Source: Sphingomonas sp.
GTDB lineage: Bacteria > Pseudomonadota > Alphaproteobacteria > Sphingomonadales > Sphingomonadaceae
Length of the DNA: 61,968 nt
Assembly (NCBI RefSeq): GCF_029239295.1
Contig: NZ_JAQZBC010000018.1
Span: 1-61,968 of the forward strand
Reading direction: 5' to 3'
The position numbers and the translations under genes were made by a program. The notes below the pieces were generated by a model. That model saw nothing but the letters and a program-made list of their open reading frames with translations. It ran no database searches and was not told the origin of the DNA. This document shows, in pieces, positions 7,624 to 17,300 of this stretch. Position 1 is the first letter of the stretch, and every line of letters begins with the position of its first letter.

Positions 7624-9231
7624 ATGGGGCAGACTGACGAGCAGCTTGCGACGGAACGGAACGGCTCGCTCCCGGCTGTCGACCTGGCGGCCTGTGCGGC
7701 CCTGGCTCAGCGTGGCTTGCTCTTCTCCTATTGGGCCCGTCGCCAGCCCGAACTGACGGCCATTCACTCCGCCCGGGGGGACCGGACGTTCGGCGAACTC
7801 AATGCGAATGCGAACCGTGTTCTCGCCGTGATGCGACAGTGCGGGCTCTCCACAGGATCCCGTGTCGCTGTCCTGTGCGGCAACATCCCGGAATTCGTCG
7901 AGGTGATGCTTGCCTGCCAGCGCGGCGGCTTGCGGTTCACTCCCATCAACTGGCATCTCGCCCCCGACGAAATCGCCTATATCGTCCGGGATTCCAGGGC
8001 GGACGCTCTCGTCATCGACGCTCCGTTTGCCGAAAAGCTCTCCTCGACCGATCTCTCGGCGCTTGGGTGCCGCCTCTCCGTTGGAGAGACGACGCCCGGT
8101 TTCCGCTCCTACGCTTCGGCTCTGGGGGAACATTCGGGCACGGACCCAGTGGATGCCGCGCCCGGCGGTACCATGCTCTACACCTCGGGTACTACCGGGC
8201 GTCCAAAGGGGGTCATAAAACCCGCCGGTCCGCCCATGATGCCGCTGCGGGAAGGGTCCACGTTCGGCTACCGCGACGGCGACGTGAACCTGCTGTGCGG
8301 TCCCGCCTATCACGGCGGACCAATGGCGTTCGACCTGCTCTTCCCGCTCTCATCCGGTGCCGCGATCGTGATGATGGAGCGGTTCGAGCCAGAGAATGCG
8401 CTGGAATTGATCGCAACTCACCGTGTCACTCACACCCACATGGTCGCTACCATGTTCCAGCGCCTGCTGGCGCTGCCGGAGCAGGCGCGAGGGCGGCATG
8501 ACCTCTCCAGCCTGCGCATGCTCATTCACGGCGCCGCGCCAACGCCGCCAGCGGTCAAACGGGCGATGATCGACTGGCTGGGACCAATCCTCTGGGAATA
8601 TTACGCCGCGACCGAAATCGCGACGCGGATCAACATCACGTCCGAGGAATGGCTCCGCAAGCCAGGCAGCGTCGGCAAGCTGCCGATCGAGTCCGGCGCC
8701 ACCATCCTCGACGACGAGGACGCACCCTGCCCTGTTGGCGTGACCGGCCGGATATGCTTTCCGAACACCAACCTTTCCGCGCGCTACCACAACGCGCCCG
8801 ACAAGAACGGCGAAGTGTTCGGCGGGGCGTACTTCACGATTGGCGACATTGGGTACGTCGATGAGGACGGCTATCTGTTTCTTACGGGCCGATCCGCCGA
8901 AACGATCATCTCTGGCGGGGTAAACATCTACCCGCAGGAGGTGGATAACGTCCTGATGCTTCACCCGGCAGTGCAGCAGAGCTGCACGGTGGGGGTGCCG
9001 GATGACGAATGGGGAGAGGCTGTTCGCGGCGTGGTCGCCCTGGCTCCGGGTTATGCGCCTTCTCCCGCCATCGAAAACGAGTTGATCGAGTTCGCACGCG
9101 GCCGCGTCGCGCATTACAAGGTGCCGCGGCGCATCGACTTTGTTGGCGCGATCGCGGAATCGGCCGCGGGCAAGGTCCTGCGCAGCCACGTCCGTGACCA
9201 ATATTGGCGCGAAAATGACCGCGCCATCTGA
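7624..9231 (+). CDS. Acyl-CoA synthetase / AMP-dependent ligase
   Basis: This 535-residue ANL-superfamily ligase activates a carboxylic acid to its CoA thioester through an acyl-adenylate. Motifs in order are YTSGTTGRPKGV (P-loop A3), WEYYAATE (A5), DIGYVDEDGYLFLTGR (A7/A8 hinge), IISGGVNIYPQEVD, and AAGKVLR with the C-terminal catalytic lysine. The ATG at 7624 is preferred over the in-frame TTG at 7609 because GGAGAG lies at the right distance before it. The acid is not predictable; candidates are fatty, aromatic or terpenoid acids. It is divergent from the TonB receptor gene and is followed 78 bp later by the MFS symporter, so import and activation are probably co-regulated. Confidence 0.9.
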   Translation: MGQTDEQLATERNGSLPAVDLAACAALAQRGLLFSYWARRQPELTAIHSARGDRTFGELNANANRVLAVMRQCGLSTGSRVAVLCGNIPEFVEVMLACQRGGLRFTPINWHLAPDEIAYIVRDSRADALVIDAPFAEKLSSTDLSALGCRLSVGETTPGFRSYASALGEHSGTDPVDAAPGGTMLYTSGTTGRPKGVIKPAGPPMMPLREGSTFGYRDGDVNLLCGPAYHGGPMAFDLLFPLSSGAAIVMMERFEPENALELIATHRVTHTHMVATMFQRLLALPEQARGRHDLSSLRMLIHGAAPTPPAVKRAMIDWLGPILWEYYAATEIATRINITSEEWLRKPGSVGKLPIESGATILDDEDAPCPVGVTGRICFPNTNLSARYHNAPDKNGEVFGGAYFTIGDIGYVDEDGYLFLTGRSAETIISGGVNIYPQEVDNVLMLHPAVQQSCTVGVPDDEWGEAVRGVVALAPGYAPSPAIENELIEFARGRVAHYKVPRRIDFVGAIAESAAGKVLRSHVRDQYWRENDRAI

Positions 9232-9309
9232 TCCGAAAAATCCACCCTTCTTTCAGCCACGTTCGGTGCCCGCTCCGGGCATGCGGCACCATCGGGGATT
9301 CTAGCGACC

Positions 9310-10839
9310 ATGGCCTCCAGAACGATTGCGCAGCCACTCACAAGGGATCGCGCGGGGACGCTCGCGCCGGGCGAGGGCGCGGCATCGGCACCGCCGCTCA
9401 GCCGCTCTCTGCGTACCAGCTATGCCGTTGGCGCTGTCGCCAACGGGGTGAAGAACGTATCCTTCTCCGCCTATCTGATGTTCTTCTACAATCAGGTGGT
9501 CGGGGTGCCCGCGGCTATCGTGTCAGTAGCTTTGGCGCTGACACTCATCATCGATGCGTTCGCGGATCCGTTCTTGGGGCGTTGGTCTGATGTGACCCGC
9601 ACCCGGTGGGGCCGCAGACATCCCTTCATCTACGTGTCCGCCGTGCCAACCGCGTTGTTCTTCATTCTGGTATGGCTACCGCCGAGCGGGCTCTCCAACG
9701 CTCAGATCGGCATATGGGTCTTCGTCACGGCAATGCTCACCCGTGTCTCAATCAGCGCGTTCGAGATCAACACCCAAGCGATGACGGCCGAATTGACGGA
9801 CGACTATGGCGAGCGGACGCGCTTGTTCTCGCTGCGGTACTGGTTCCTCTACATCGGGCAATATGGCTTCAGCGCGGTCGCGCTGCTGGTATTCTTCGCG
9901 GCCTCGCCTGAATATCCGCGCGGACAGCTGAACCCACAAAGCTATGTCGGCTTTGCGTGGCTCGGCGGGGGGATGATCCTCCTGTCGATGCTCACCTGCG
10001 GCTTGGGGACGCACAAGCGCATCCCCTATCTGCGCCAGGCTGAAACGCGCACCGGGCCGATCTCGGCCAAGACCCACTTCCGGGAAATATTCGCGGCTTT
10101 TGGCAACCGCGCATTTCTCGCGATCTTCGGCTTCGGCGTGTTCAAGTTCACCGCCATCGGCCTGTATGCGGCGACCGCGCTATATTTTAATACTTACCTG
10201 TTCGGGCTGACGTCGGCGCAACTCGCGCTGCTTACACTCGACAGCGTGGTGGCTGCGACCATCGCAGCGCCGCTCGCGCCGATCATGTCACGCCTTTTGG
10301 GCAAGCGCGCCAGCTCGATGATCTTTGCGGTCCTCGGGGTCGCGCTCAGCCTCTCGCCGCTAGTGCTTTCCTACTTCGATATGTTCTTCGCTCGCGGCGA
10401 CGCCCGGCTGCTGCCCACGCTCTTCGCGATTGGTGCAGTGTACGGCGCGATGGTGGCGATCTCGCTGATCAACACCTCATCGATGCTGGCCGACGTCGTC
10501 GAGGACAGCGCCGTCCGCACCGGCCGGTATGAAGCCGGCACGTTCTTCGCCGCCGCCAGCTTCATGCAGCAGTGCTCGACGGCAATCGGACTGGCCGTCA
10601 ACGGCGTAATCCTGACGTGGGCAAGCTTCCCGGCCAAGGTGAAGACCGATCAGGTGACCGATGCCATGATGGACAGTTTGATCGTCCACTATGTGCCGGT
10701 TTCCTTCGGACTATGGGCCACCGGCTGTGCGATGCTGGTATTCTACCCGATCACTCAGGAACGCCATCAGCGGAACGTCGAAGCGCTACGGGCGCGGCGC
10801 GCGGAATCGCTTGCTCAAGAGGGCACGCTGGACGGCTGA
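9310..10839 (+). CDS. MFS transporter of the GPH (glycoside-pentoside-hexuronide:cation symporter) type
   Basis: This 509-residue membrane protein has about 12 hydrophobic segments. The GPH/MelB-type signature DPFLGRWSDVTRTRWGRRHP lies in the loop after the second segment, and the N-terminus is FNFAM-like. The family moves sugars or related organic anions with a cation across the inner membrane. Here it follows an acyl-CoA ligase gene, so it probably imports the compound that the TonB receptor brings into the periplasm. Family is confident, substrate is not. Confidence 0.85.
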   Translation: MASRTIAQPLTRDRAGTLAPGEGAASAPPLSRSLRTSYAVGAVANGVKNVSFSAYLMFFYNQVVGVPAAIVSVALALTLIIDAFADPFLGRWSDVTRTRWGRRHPFIYVSAVPTALFFILVWLPPSGLSNAQIGIWVFVTAMLTRVSISAFEINTQAMTAELTDDYGERTRLFSLRYWFLYIGQYGFSAVALLVFFAASPEYPRGQLNPQSYVGFAWLGGGMILLSMLTCGLGTHKRIPYLRQAETRTGPISAKTHFREIFAAFGNRAFLAIFGFGVFKFTAIGLYAATALYFNTYLFGLTSAQLALLTLDSVVAATIAAPLAPIMSRLLGKRASSMIFAVLGVALSLSPLVLSYFDMFFARGDARLLPTLFAIGAVYGAMVAISLINTSSMLADVVEDSAVRTGRYEAGTFFAAASFMQQCSTAIGLAVNGVILTWASFPAKVKTDQVTDAMMDSLIVHYVPVSFGLWATGCAMLVFYPITQERHQRNVEALRARRAESLAQEGTLDG

Positions 10840-10939
10840 GACTCCTCCGACGCCGAACCCCGGGCTCAAGGAAACGCGGACCCCAATCAGTCCAGCCCGC
10901 GAAACAGACCGCTGGCGGACACCCCGATAAGCTGCGCCG

Positions 10940-10966
10940 CGGCGGATCACCTTGATCGATCCGCCG
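10940..10966 (+). terminator. Hairpin downstream of the MFS gene
   Basis: CGGCGGATC and GATCCGCCG form a perfect 9-bp stem with a 9-nt loop. It lies between the convergent ends of the MFS gene and the next minus-strand gene. No clear T-tract follows, so termination is a positional inference. Confidence 0.35.
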
Positions 10967-11036
10967 TGAGCGTCGCTGTCGAACCTGACGCCGCACCGCT
11001 GCCGCCACCTGACGTCGGCGGGCGAAACATCAGCCG

Positions 11037-11558
11037 CTATTTCCGCTTCTTCTCTTCCTTCGACGTCGGCGGCGGGACCACCGGTGCGACCTTGCAGCCG
11101 CGTTCGCTGGCGAGCCCGCGCAGATAGCCGCGGCGCGCGATGCCGGCGGTCACGGCCGCCTCCAGGCGACGCTCCGCCGGGCCGGCGCCGCTGATCTCGC
11201 GCACCAGGCCACGGAACGGGATCAGCGAGTTGACGATCGTCCGCCCGACTTCCTCTGCGATCTTGCCCGCGCGGTCCTCGTTGGTTTGCGCGCCGACGGT
11301 GAAATCCTGGCCCAGCACCGCGTTCAATTCGCCCAGCGCGACGTTGATGCTGCGGCAGCTGCGCGAAGGCAGCGGGGCATAGGGATTTTCCACCGCCGTT
11401 TGCAGGACGGGCGGGATCTTCTCCTTCTCGATCCCGACGTCGCGCACGGGCTGCCGGACGATGTTACCCGCCTTGTCCATGGTGGAAGGCGCCTCCTGCG
11501 CGAACGCCGCACCGGACAACAAAAAGGGCAGCAGGATGCCCATAGCGGCGGTCTTCAT
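11037..11558 (-). CDS. Exported protein of unknown function
   Basis: The 173-residue product begins with a classic signal peptide (MKTAAMGILLPFLLSGAAFA, cleavage likely after AFA). The mature part is hydrophilic, has single Cys residues around SRSCRS and SERGCK, and ends in a lysine-rich tail (SKEEKKRK). The start is set at 11558, which puts GGAGG 5 nt upstream; a second ATG lies at 11561. An upstream extension is open but looks non-coding. I do not recognise the family. It is probably periplasmic. Confidence 0.7.
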   Translation of the reverse strand: MKTAAMGILLPFLLSGAAFAQEAPSTMDKAGNIVRQPVRDVGIEKEKIPPVLQTAVENPYAPLPSRSCRSINVALGELNAVLGQDFTVGAQTNEDRAGKIAEEVGRTIVNSLIPFRGLVREISGAGPAERRLEAAVTAGIARRGYLRGLASERGCKVAPVVPPPTSKEEKKRK

Positions 11559-11855
11559 CATGTCCTCCAATGTGCTCGCCGGAAGCGACGAAAACTGGTC
11601 TGTCCGCCGGCGGTCAGCGTTGCTCAAAGCCAATATTATCTGCGCGATGGCGGTTGCCGCCCCGCTTCGCTGATGCGCCTGTGCGGCGCCGCTGTCGATG
11701 CGAAACATGGCGGTGCTGCCCGCGCCATCCGGGCAGGCGTCAAAGCTCGGTAAATCACCCCGACGGGGGTTCGGCCATGCGGCGGCATGAAATACGGCCC
11801 CCGCCCACCTAGATGGGAGCCGCTCCTCCACCAACTAACGCCAAAGGACGATCCC

Positions 11856-12257
11856 TTGCCCACGCGCGACGCTGTTTTCCCCGCCAATCGCCACGCCCTG
11901 TATGACGAGCATCGCTATTCCGCGGCGATCCGATCCGGTGACCTCCTCTTTGTCTCGGGCCAGGTCGGCAGCCGCGACGATGGCTCGCCCGAGCCGGTGT
12001 TCGAGGACCAGGTCCGCCGCGCCTTCGCCAACCTTGACGCCGTCCTTCAGGCGGCGGGCTGCACCTTCGCCGATGTGGTCGATGTCACCACCTTCCACAC
12101 CGATCCGGAGGCGTAGTTCGAAACGGTCATGAAGGTGCGCAACGCCGCGATCGGCGAACCGCCCTACCCCAATTGGACCGCCGTCGGTGTAAACTGGCTT
12201 GCGGGTTTCGATTTCGAGATCAAGGTCATCGCCCGGATTCCGTCCGCCGCCGCCTGA
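11856..12257 (+). pseudogene. RidA/YjgF-family protein gene interrupted by an amber codon
   Basis: From a TTG at 11856 (AAGGA 7-11 nt upstream) the frame encodes a RidA-family protein: FPANRHALYDEHRYS, DLLFVSGQVGSR, VVDVTTFHTDPEA. It meets a TAG at 12114-12116. The same frame continues after it with FETVMKVRN, PPYPNWTAVGVNWLAG and FEIKVIARIP to a TGA at 12255-12257, which is exactly the missing family C-terminus. Relatives usually have a residue such as Gln at the TAG position, so a single CAG-to-TAG change explains it. Intact family members deaminate reactive enamines/imines or have related YjgF roles. Called a pseudogene unless the amber is suppressed or a sequencing error. Confidence 0.75.
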
Positions 12258-12292
12258 CGGCCAGGCGCACACGCCGGGACGGAGGGTCAGCG

Positions 12293-12949
12293 ATGCTGCA
12301 ATATGGTCGAAACCTGCGCATCCTCTCGATGGGCTATGCCGCGCTGGCGGGCGCGGTGGATGCGATCGGCTTCCTGAAATCGGGCGGCCTGTTCGTGTCT
12401 TTCATGAGCGGCAATTCGACCCGGCTGGCGATCGGCTTCGCGCAATCGCTGACGGTCGCCGCCGCGGCAAGCGCGCTCATCGCCTTGTTCGTCACTGGGG
12501 TGATTCTCAACGTCCTCGTCAGTGAAAGCGCGCCGGCCACCCATCGAAAGCTCGTGGCGACGCTCAGCGTCGCGGCCTTGCTCCTGACCGGAGCCGTCAT
12601 CGATGGCATGGGCCATGAACGGGTCGCGATCGGCTGCCTCTGCCTCGCCATGGGCGGTGCCAACGCGATCTTCCGACGGGAGGGAGAGGTCGGCATCGGC
12701 GTCACCTACATGACCGGTACGCTGGTGAAGCTGGGGCACCGGCTGGCCGATGTCCTGCGCGGCTCCGGCGATCGTCAGTGGCTATCCTATTTGCTGCTCT
12801 GGCTCTCGCTCGTCGTCGGCGGGATCGCCGGCGCGCGGGCGTTCATCTGGTCCCCCCACGCCAGCCTGTGGTGCGTCGCCGGCGCGGCGCTCATCCTCTC
12901 CAGCCTCACCTGGTGGCTGATGAACGACGCGGCCCGCGCGGCGCGGTGA
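12293..12949 (+). CDS. DUF1275 (YoaK-like) membrane protein
   Basis: This 218-residue protein has about six transmembrane segments and the family's conserved N-terminal pattern of glycine/aspartate in the first helix followed by FVSFMSGNSTRLA, then a GVTYMTGTLVKLG repeat-like segment in the second half. The ATG at 12293 has GGAGGG 7-8 nt upstream; a longer open frame to 12173 overlaps the RidA remnant and is not used. DUF1275 proteins are inner-membrane proteins without an established function. Confidence 0.8.
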   Translation: MLQYGRNLRILSMGYAALAGAVDAIGFLKSGGLFVSFMSGNSTRLAIGFAQSLTVAAAASALIALFVTGVILNVLVSESAPATHRKLVATLSVAALLLTGAVIDGMGHERVAIGCLCLAMGGANAIFRREGEVGIGVTYMTGTLVKLGHRLADVLRGSGDRQWLSYLLLWLSLVVGGIAGARAFIWSPHASLWCVAGAALILSSLTWWLMNDAARAAR

Positions 12950-12993
12950 AAGCGTCGGCGCGCGAGCGTCCATGATGGACGAACGTCCGGTCC

Positions 12994-13239
12994 TCATTCG
13001 TCTATTTCCAGATCATCGATTGTCATGGGAAGCAGGCCGCGGAGGAGCAGATGCGCCGCGAGGTTCGGGCGTCCTCGCGCTCCCGTCTTGAGATAAACAT
13101 TGCTGATGTGCGCATCGATCGTCGCGGGTGACAGCCCAAGCAATCCTGCGATCTCCTTGGCCGTCCATCCTTGCAGGACGAGGCGGCAAACCTCCGCCTC
13201 GCGAGCCGTCAGTCTCACCTTCTTCTGTGGCATTCCCAT
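12994..13239 (-). CDS. Short LuxR-type helix-turn-helix regulator
   Basis: The 81-residue product is almost only a GerE/LuxR DNA-binding domain: RLTAREAEVCRLVLQGWTAK, EIAGLLGLSPATIDAHISNV and YLKTGARGR. No receiver or ligand-binding domain precedes it. The start at 13239 is chosen for the AGGAAAG sequence just upstream; a second ATG at 13233 is also possible. The open frame runs up to 13404, but that extension shows no domain. It is convergent with the DUF1275 gene. Targets unknown. Confidence 0.7.
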   Translation of the reverse strand: MGMPQKKVRLTAREAEVCRLVLQGWTAKEIAGLLGLSPATIDAHISNVYLKTGARGRPNLAAHLLLRGLLPMTIDDLEIDE

Positions 13240-13744
13240 CTTTCCTGAACCTGTTGAAGATCCAGGGGCGAACCGACCCTCCACTCGCTGACCGACGCCT
13301 CGGCGCGTCCGCAATTTCCGTCTTGTGCGCAGCGTCAGAAGCAGCACTGGCGAGGCGACTTGGCGGCAGCCGATCATGCCGCAGCCGCCGGGCGTCAAGA
13401 TCAAGGTTTCTTTGCTTCAGCGCCCGCCCTGAAACACCATCGACCGGAGGCGAATGACGACCGCCGGGTTGCGCCAAACGCCCACTGAACTGCCGCCTTC
13501 CGGAGAGCCGATCGTCACGGCCGGAGGACCTGGTGCGTCCACGCGCCACATACCGCCAATCGCCGTTCTGGCCCGCTGAGGCTACTCTGATCGGACCGAT
13601 ATCTCATAGGACAGATCGAAATTTGGAGTTGTGATGCGGCCGCGTCATCAAGCCAAAAAGGAGCGTCTCAGGCCGGGGTACGAGTAAAAAAGCGACGCGA
13701 AACTGGGTGAAACAGTTTTGCAGTATTGCGCCCAACTTTTTTGA

Positions 13745-13771
13745 TAGGACAAATGACCCATCTTTGTCCTA
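13745..13771. repeat. Inverted repeat TAGGACAAA-N9-TTTGTCCTA
   Basis: Perfect 9-bp arms are separated by 9 nt, in AT-rich DNA ~500 bp upstream of the short LuxR gene. The layout suits a dimeric regulator site or a hairpin. A partial copy of the left arm (TAGGACAGAT) occurs near 13608. Confidence 0.5.
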
Positions 13772-14000
13772 GTCCAAAATGTAAAGTTCTTGGTTTTTTG
13801 ACGCTTTTTTGCCGACGGGGCGGGTGACTAACTGAGCAGCCTCCCGGCTGACAAACGATTAAAATGCGGGTTAGAGCACTCTGACGGTCACTCGCGCGGT
13901 CGGGGGCCTTTCAAGTAGCCACCAGTCATCAATGATGCAGCATTGCTAGCGGTGAGAAAAGCGCCGATCGCGTTGGCAGTGTAACTCCGGCACGTTCTCT

Positions 14001-14036
14001 GCCCTTATCCGTCGAGCGAACGGAAACGATAAGGGC
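14001..14036. repeat. Hairpin-forming inverted repeat
   Basis: GCCCTTATC and GATAAGGGC are perfect 9-bp outer arms, with an inner CGT/ACG pairing. No T-tract follows. It lies ~300 bp beyond the 3' end of the ATPase gene, so it could be a terminator or an unrelated structure. Confidence 0.4.
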
Positions 14037-14333
14037 TGAGTGACTTTGGCGCGGCGCCGCAAGCCGCCCTGCCGTCAATTATTCTTACATCAACATGGCG
14101 TAGCTGGCGACGCGCGACATGAGGTTGGAGGAGCTTCTGCCGCATTGAAATTGGGAACGCACTGGTAGGAAAAATAGCCAACCAGCGGCACCGACAAGCC
14201 TAGTCAGAGTCTGCGCTGGCTTTGCCCCTTGTGCCTGTCGATGAACTCGCCGGAACAGATGCATCCCGCGGTCGCGTCGACGCCTCGCCAAAGTAAAAGT
14301 GCCCATGTCGAGGCCCTGCGAGATCCGCCTCCA

Positions 14334-17300
14334 TCACGCCGTCGCCAATGCCTGCGGCTCCAGCCGGTGGAGCCGGAACGCTCCATCGCCTAGCGCCGTG
14401 CGCGCCACGTCGATGAGGTGTGCGTGATGGGTGAAAAGCAGCACCTGGTTGCGGCGCGCGGCCACCGCCAGCACGCGCAGCATCGCCGCCGCCCGATCGT
14501 CGTCGGCGGTGATCAGCAGGTCGTCGCAGACGATCGGCAGCGCGCGCTGCCCGGTCTCGATCGCGCCCAGCCGTAGCGCCAGATACAATTGGTCGCGCGT
14601 GCCTTCGGACAGCGCCTCGACACCCACCGCCGCGCCCCCTGCCCTCACCGCGCGGATCGCCGGACGATCATTGTCGTCATAGTCGACGCTAAGCCCTTCG
14701 AAGGCCCCCGCCGTCACCGTGGCGAACAGCGCACCGGCGCGCTCGATCAGCGGCGCCTGGTTCACCTGGCGATGGCGATCGAGCACCCAGCGAAGCAGCG
14801 CAGCGGCAGCCACCGCCTCGACATGCGCCTCGGCTGCGGCGCCCATTGCGGCCGCGCTGTCGGCGACGATCTGCTGCGCGTCGGCGGCGCTGCTGTCCTC
14901 CGCCGCGCGCGCGAACGCCGCTTCCGCTTCGGCGAGCGCGCGGCCCACTTCCTCGCGCGCCGCGGCGACTTCGGCGCGCCGCTCGGTCACCGCGCGCTGC
15001 GCGATCGCCTCCTCTTCGGGCGAGAGCGCCGCCACCTCCTCCGCCAAGGCCGAGAGCCCACCGGCACCGGCCAGTTCGGCAAGCTCGGCCTCCGCATCCC
15101 GCAGCGTCACGAGCAACCGCGCGCGCTCGCCCGCCGCCGCCACCGCCGCATCCAGCGCCGCCTCGTCATCGGCACCGATCCGTTCGCGCAAGCTGGCGAT
15201 GACGCGCTCCGCCGCCAGCCGCTGTGCCGCGGCTTTCTCCTTTTCCTGCGTCAGCCGCTCGCGCTCTGCTTCGAGGCCGGCGAGCCGCTCGCGCGCGCTT
15301 TCCGCCTCGCGCAACTCGCGCGCCAGTGCCGCCACGATGCGCGTCGCGGGCTCGTCGCTCGACCGGGCGAGCGCCGCCACAACCGCGGCGGTCTCCGCTG
15401 CGAACGCCTGCGCATCCTCCTCCATCGCCACGATCTGCCGGTCGACGTCGGCGCGGCTCGTCAGGTCCTCGGCAACCCCCTCGATCGCGGCCAGCGCATC
15501 GGCCAGGGCATCGGCGCCGGCGGTGTCGGGCAGGCCCGCGTCACGCAGCAGCTCGGCGAGCCGCACAGCCTCCGCTTGCTCATCGCGCTGGCCTGCCACG
15601 TCGTTACGATCAGCCACCGCCAGCTCCGCCGTCGCGCGCGCCAGCGCCTTCTCCAGGCCCGCGCGGGTAGAGGCGGTTTCGATCGCGCGGCGCACCTGCG
15701 ATTGCGCGGTCGGGACGAGCATCGCGGCGTCGCTCGGCGCCTCCACCCCCAATGCGCGTAGCGCAGCGGCAACCGCGGCGCGCGCCTCTGCTGCCTGCGT
15801 CTCCAGCGCGGCCAGCGCGGCCGCGGCCTCGGCCGCTTCGCGCTGCGCCGACAGTGCCTGCCCACGACGCTCCACCCAGCTCGGCCAGTCGGCCGGCGGC
15901 ACGGCTTCAGCGAAGCCCAGCGGTGTGAGCAGCGCGGCCCATTCGGCGTCCCGCGCAGCGCCGTCCTGCTCCGCGCGTGCGGCGCGCGCCAGTGCTGCGT
16001 CGCGCAGCGCTACCGCCAGATCGCACGCCGCCACCGCGGCGGCGTGATCGGCCATGCGCGCGGCCTGCGCATTGCGGCGATCGGCCAGCCCGTCGGCCCG
16101 CGCCACCGCCCCGCGCATCGCCCCAGCCGCGACGCTCCTGCCCGAGAGAAGATCGTCGACCAACGCATCGCGCGCATCACGCGCCGCCCTGATCGCTTCG
16201 CCGGTCGGCAGCTCCTCACCCGCTGCCAATGCCGCGATCCGGCTTTCGCCCCGGATGCGTTCCGAATCCTGCGCATCGGCCTCGCGCCGTGCCGCCAGCG
16301 CCGTATCGCGCGCTTCGGCAATGGCCCGCGCGATCGTCGCTGCGGTTGATGGGCTGGGCAGCACCATGGCTGCCAGCGCCGCCCCCTCCCCGCGCCACGG
16401 GGCGAGCAGCGCCACCTGCTCGGCCGCGCGCGCCACGCGCCTGGCATGATCGGCCGCGGCGCGCTTCTGCTCGCCCGCCGCATCGGCCGGCAGCGTCGCC
16501 AGCGCCGCCTCCAGCATCGCGGTATCCGCCGCTGCCGGCAGTGAAGCGATGTCGCGGGTCAACTCTTCGACCCGCTGGGTCAGGTCAGCGCGGCGCTTGG
16601 CCGCTTCGCTCGCTGCCGCTGCCGCCTCGCGCCGCCCCTGCAGCCACGCCGAGGCGCGTCGCCGCCACACTGCCCCGGGCAACGGTGCATCCGGGGCAAG
16701 CCCCGCCTCCGCCCGCGCCGCGGCGAGCCGCGCGTCGATCTCGTCACGCCGCGCGCGCCGGCGGCTGAGATCGCCCGCCGCTTTCTCGATCACCGGCCGA
16801 CGTTCCTCCAGCGCGGCGATGCGCGTGTCGAGCGCGAGCACGTCCGCCGCCACGGCGATGCCGCCAATGGCGTGCGCCACCCGGTCCAGATCGCCCTGCA
16901 GCTGCGTCTCCAGCGCGCTCGCGGTGCGGCGGTCGGTGCGCGCATGGATCAGTTGCTCACCGGCATCCGTGGGAAGGTCAGCCGGCGCGCCGAGTGCCTC
17001 AAGCGACGCCTGTGCGCTTGCCCGCCGCGTCAGCGGTGCCCGCGCGCGGCGAATCCGGTCGAGCCGCGTCTCCTCGCGCGTCAGCGCGTCATTTTCGGCC
17101 AGCAGCGCGGCGCGGCGTTCCTCCGCCGCGGCGCGCCGCTGCTTCTCCTCGCCCCAGTCGCGCTCCCCGATGCTCGCCTCGCGCACGCGCTTCAGCGCGT
17201 CGGCGCGCTCGGCCATCAGCTTGTTGACCAGCGGCTTGGACGCACTCGGCTTGAACAGCTCGGCCGCCTCGCCGGTCAGCGTCTCCAGCGCCTTGCCGAT

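Larger units (their letters stand above)
13240..14333. other. Gene-free region with inverted repeats
   Basis: About 1.1 kb has no supported reading frame on either strand. Around 13720-13815 it is markedly AT-rich compared with the rest of the window. It holds two clear inverted repeats (13745-13771 and 14001-14036), listed separately. I see no tRNA, transposon end or recognisable gene remnant. Confidence 0.5.
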
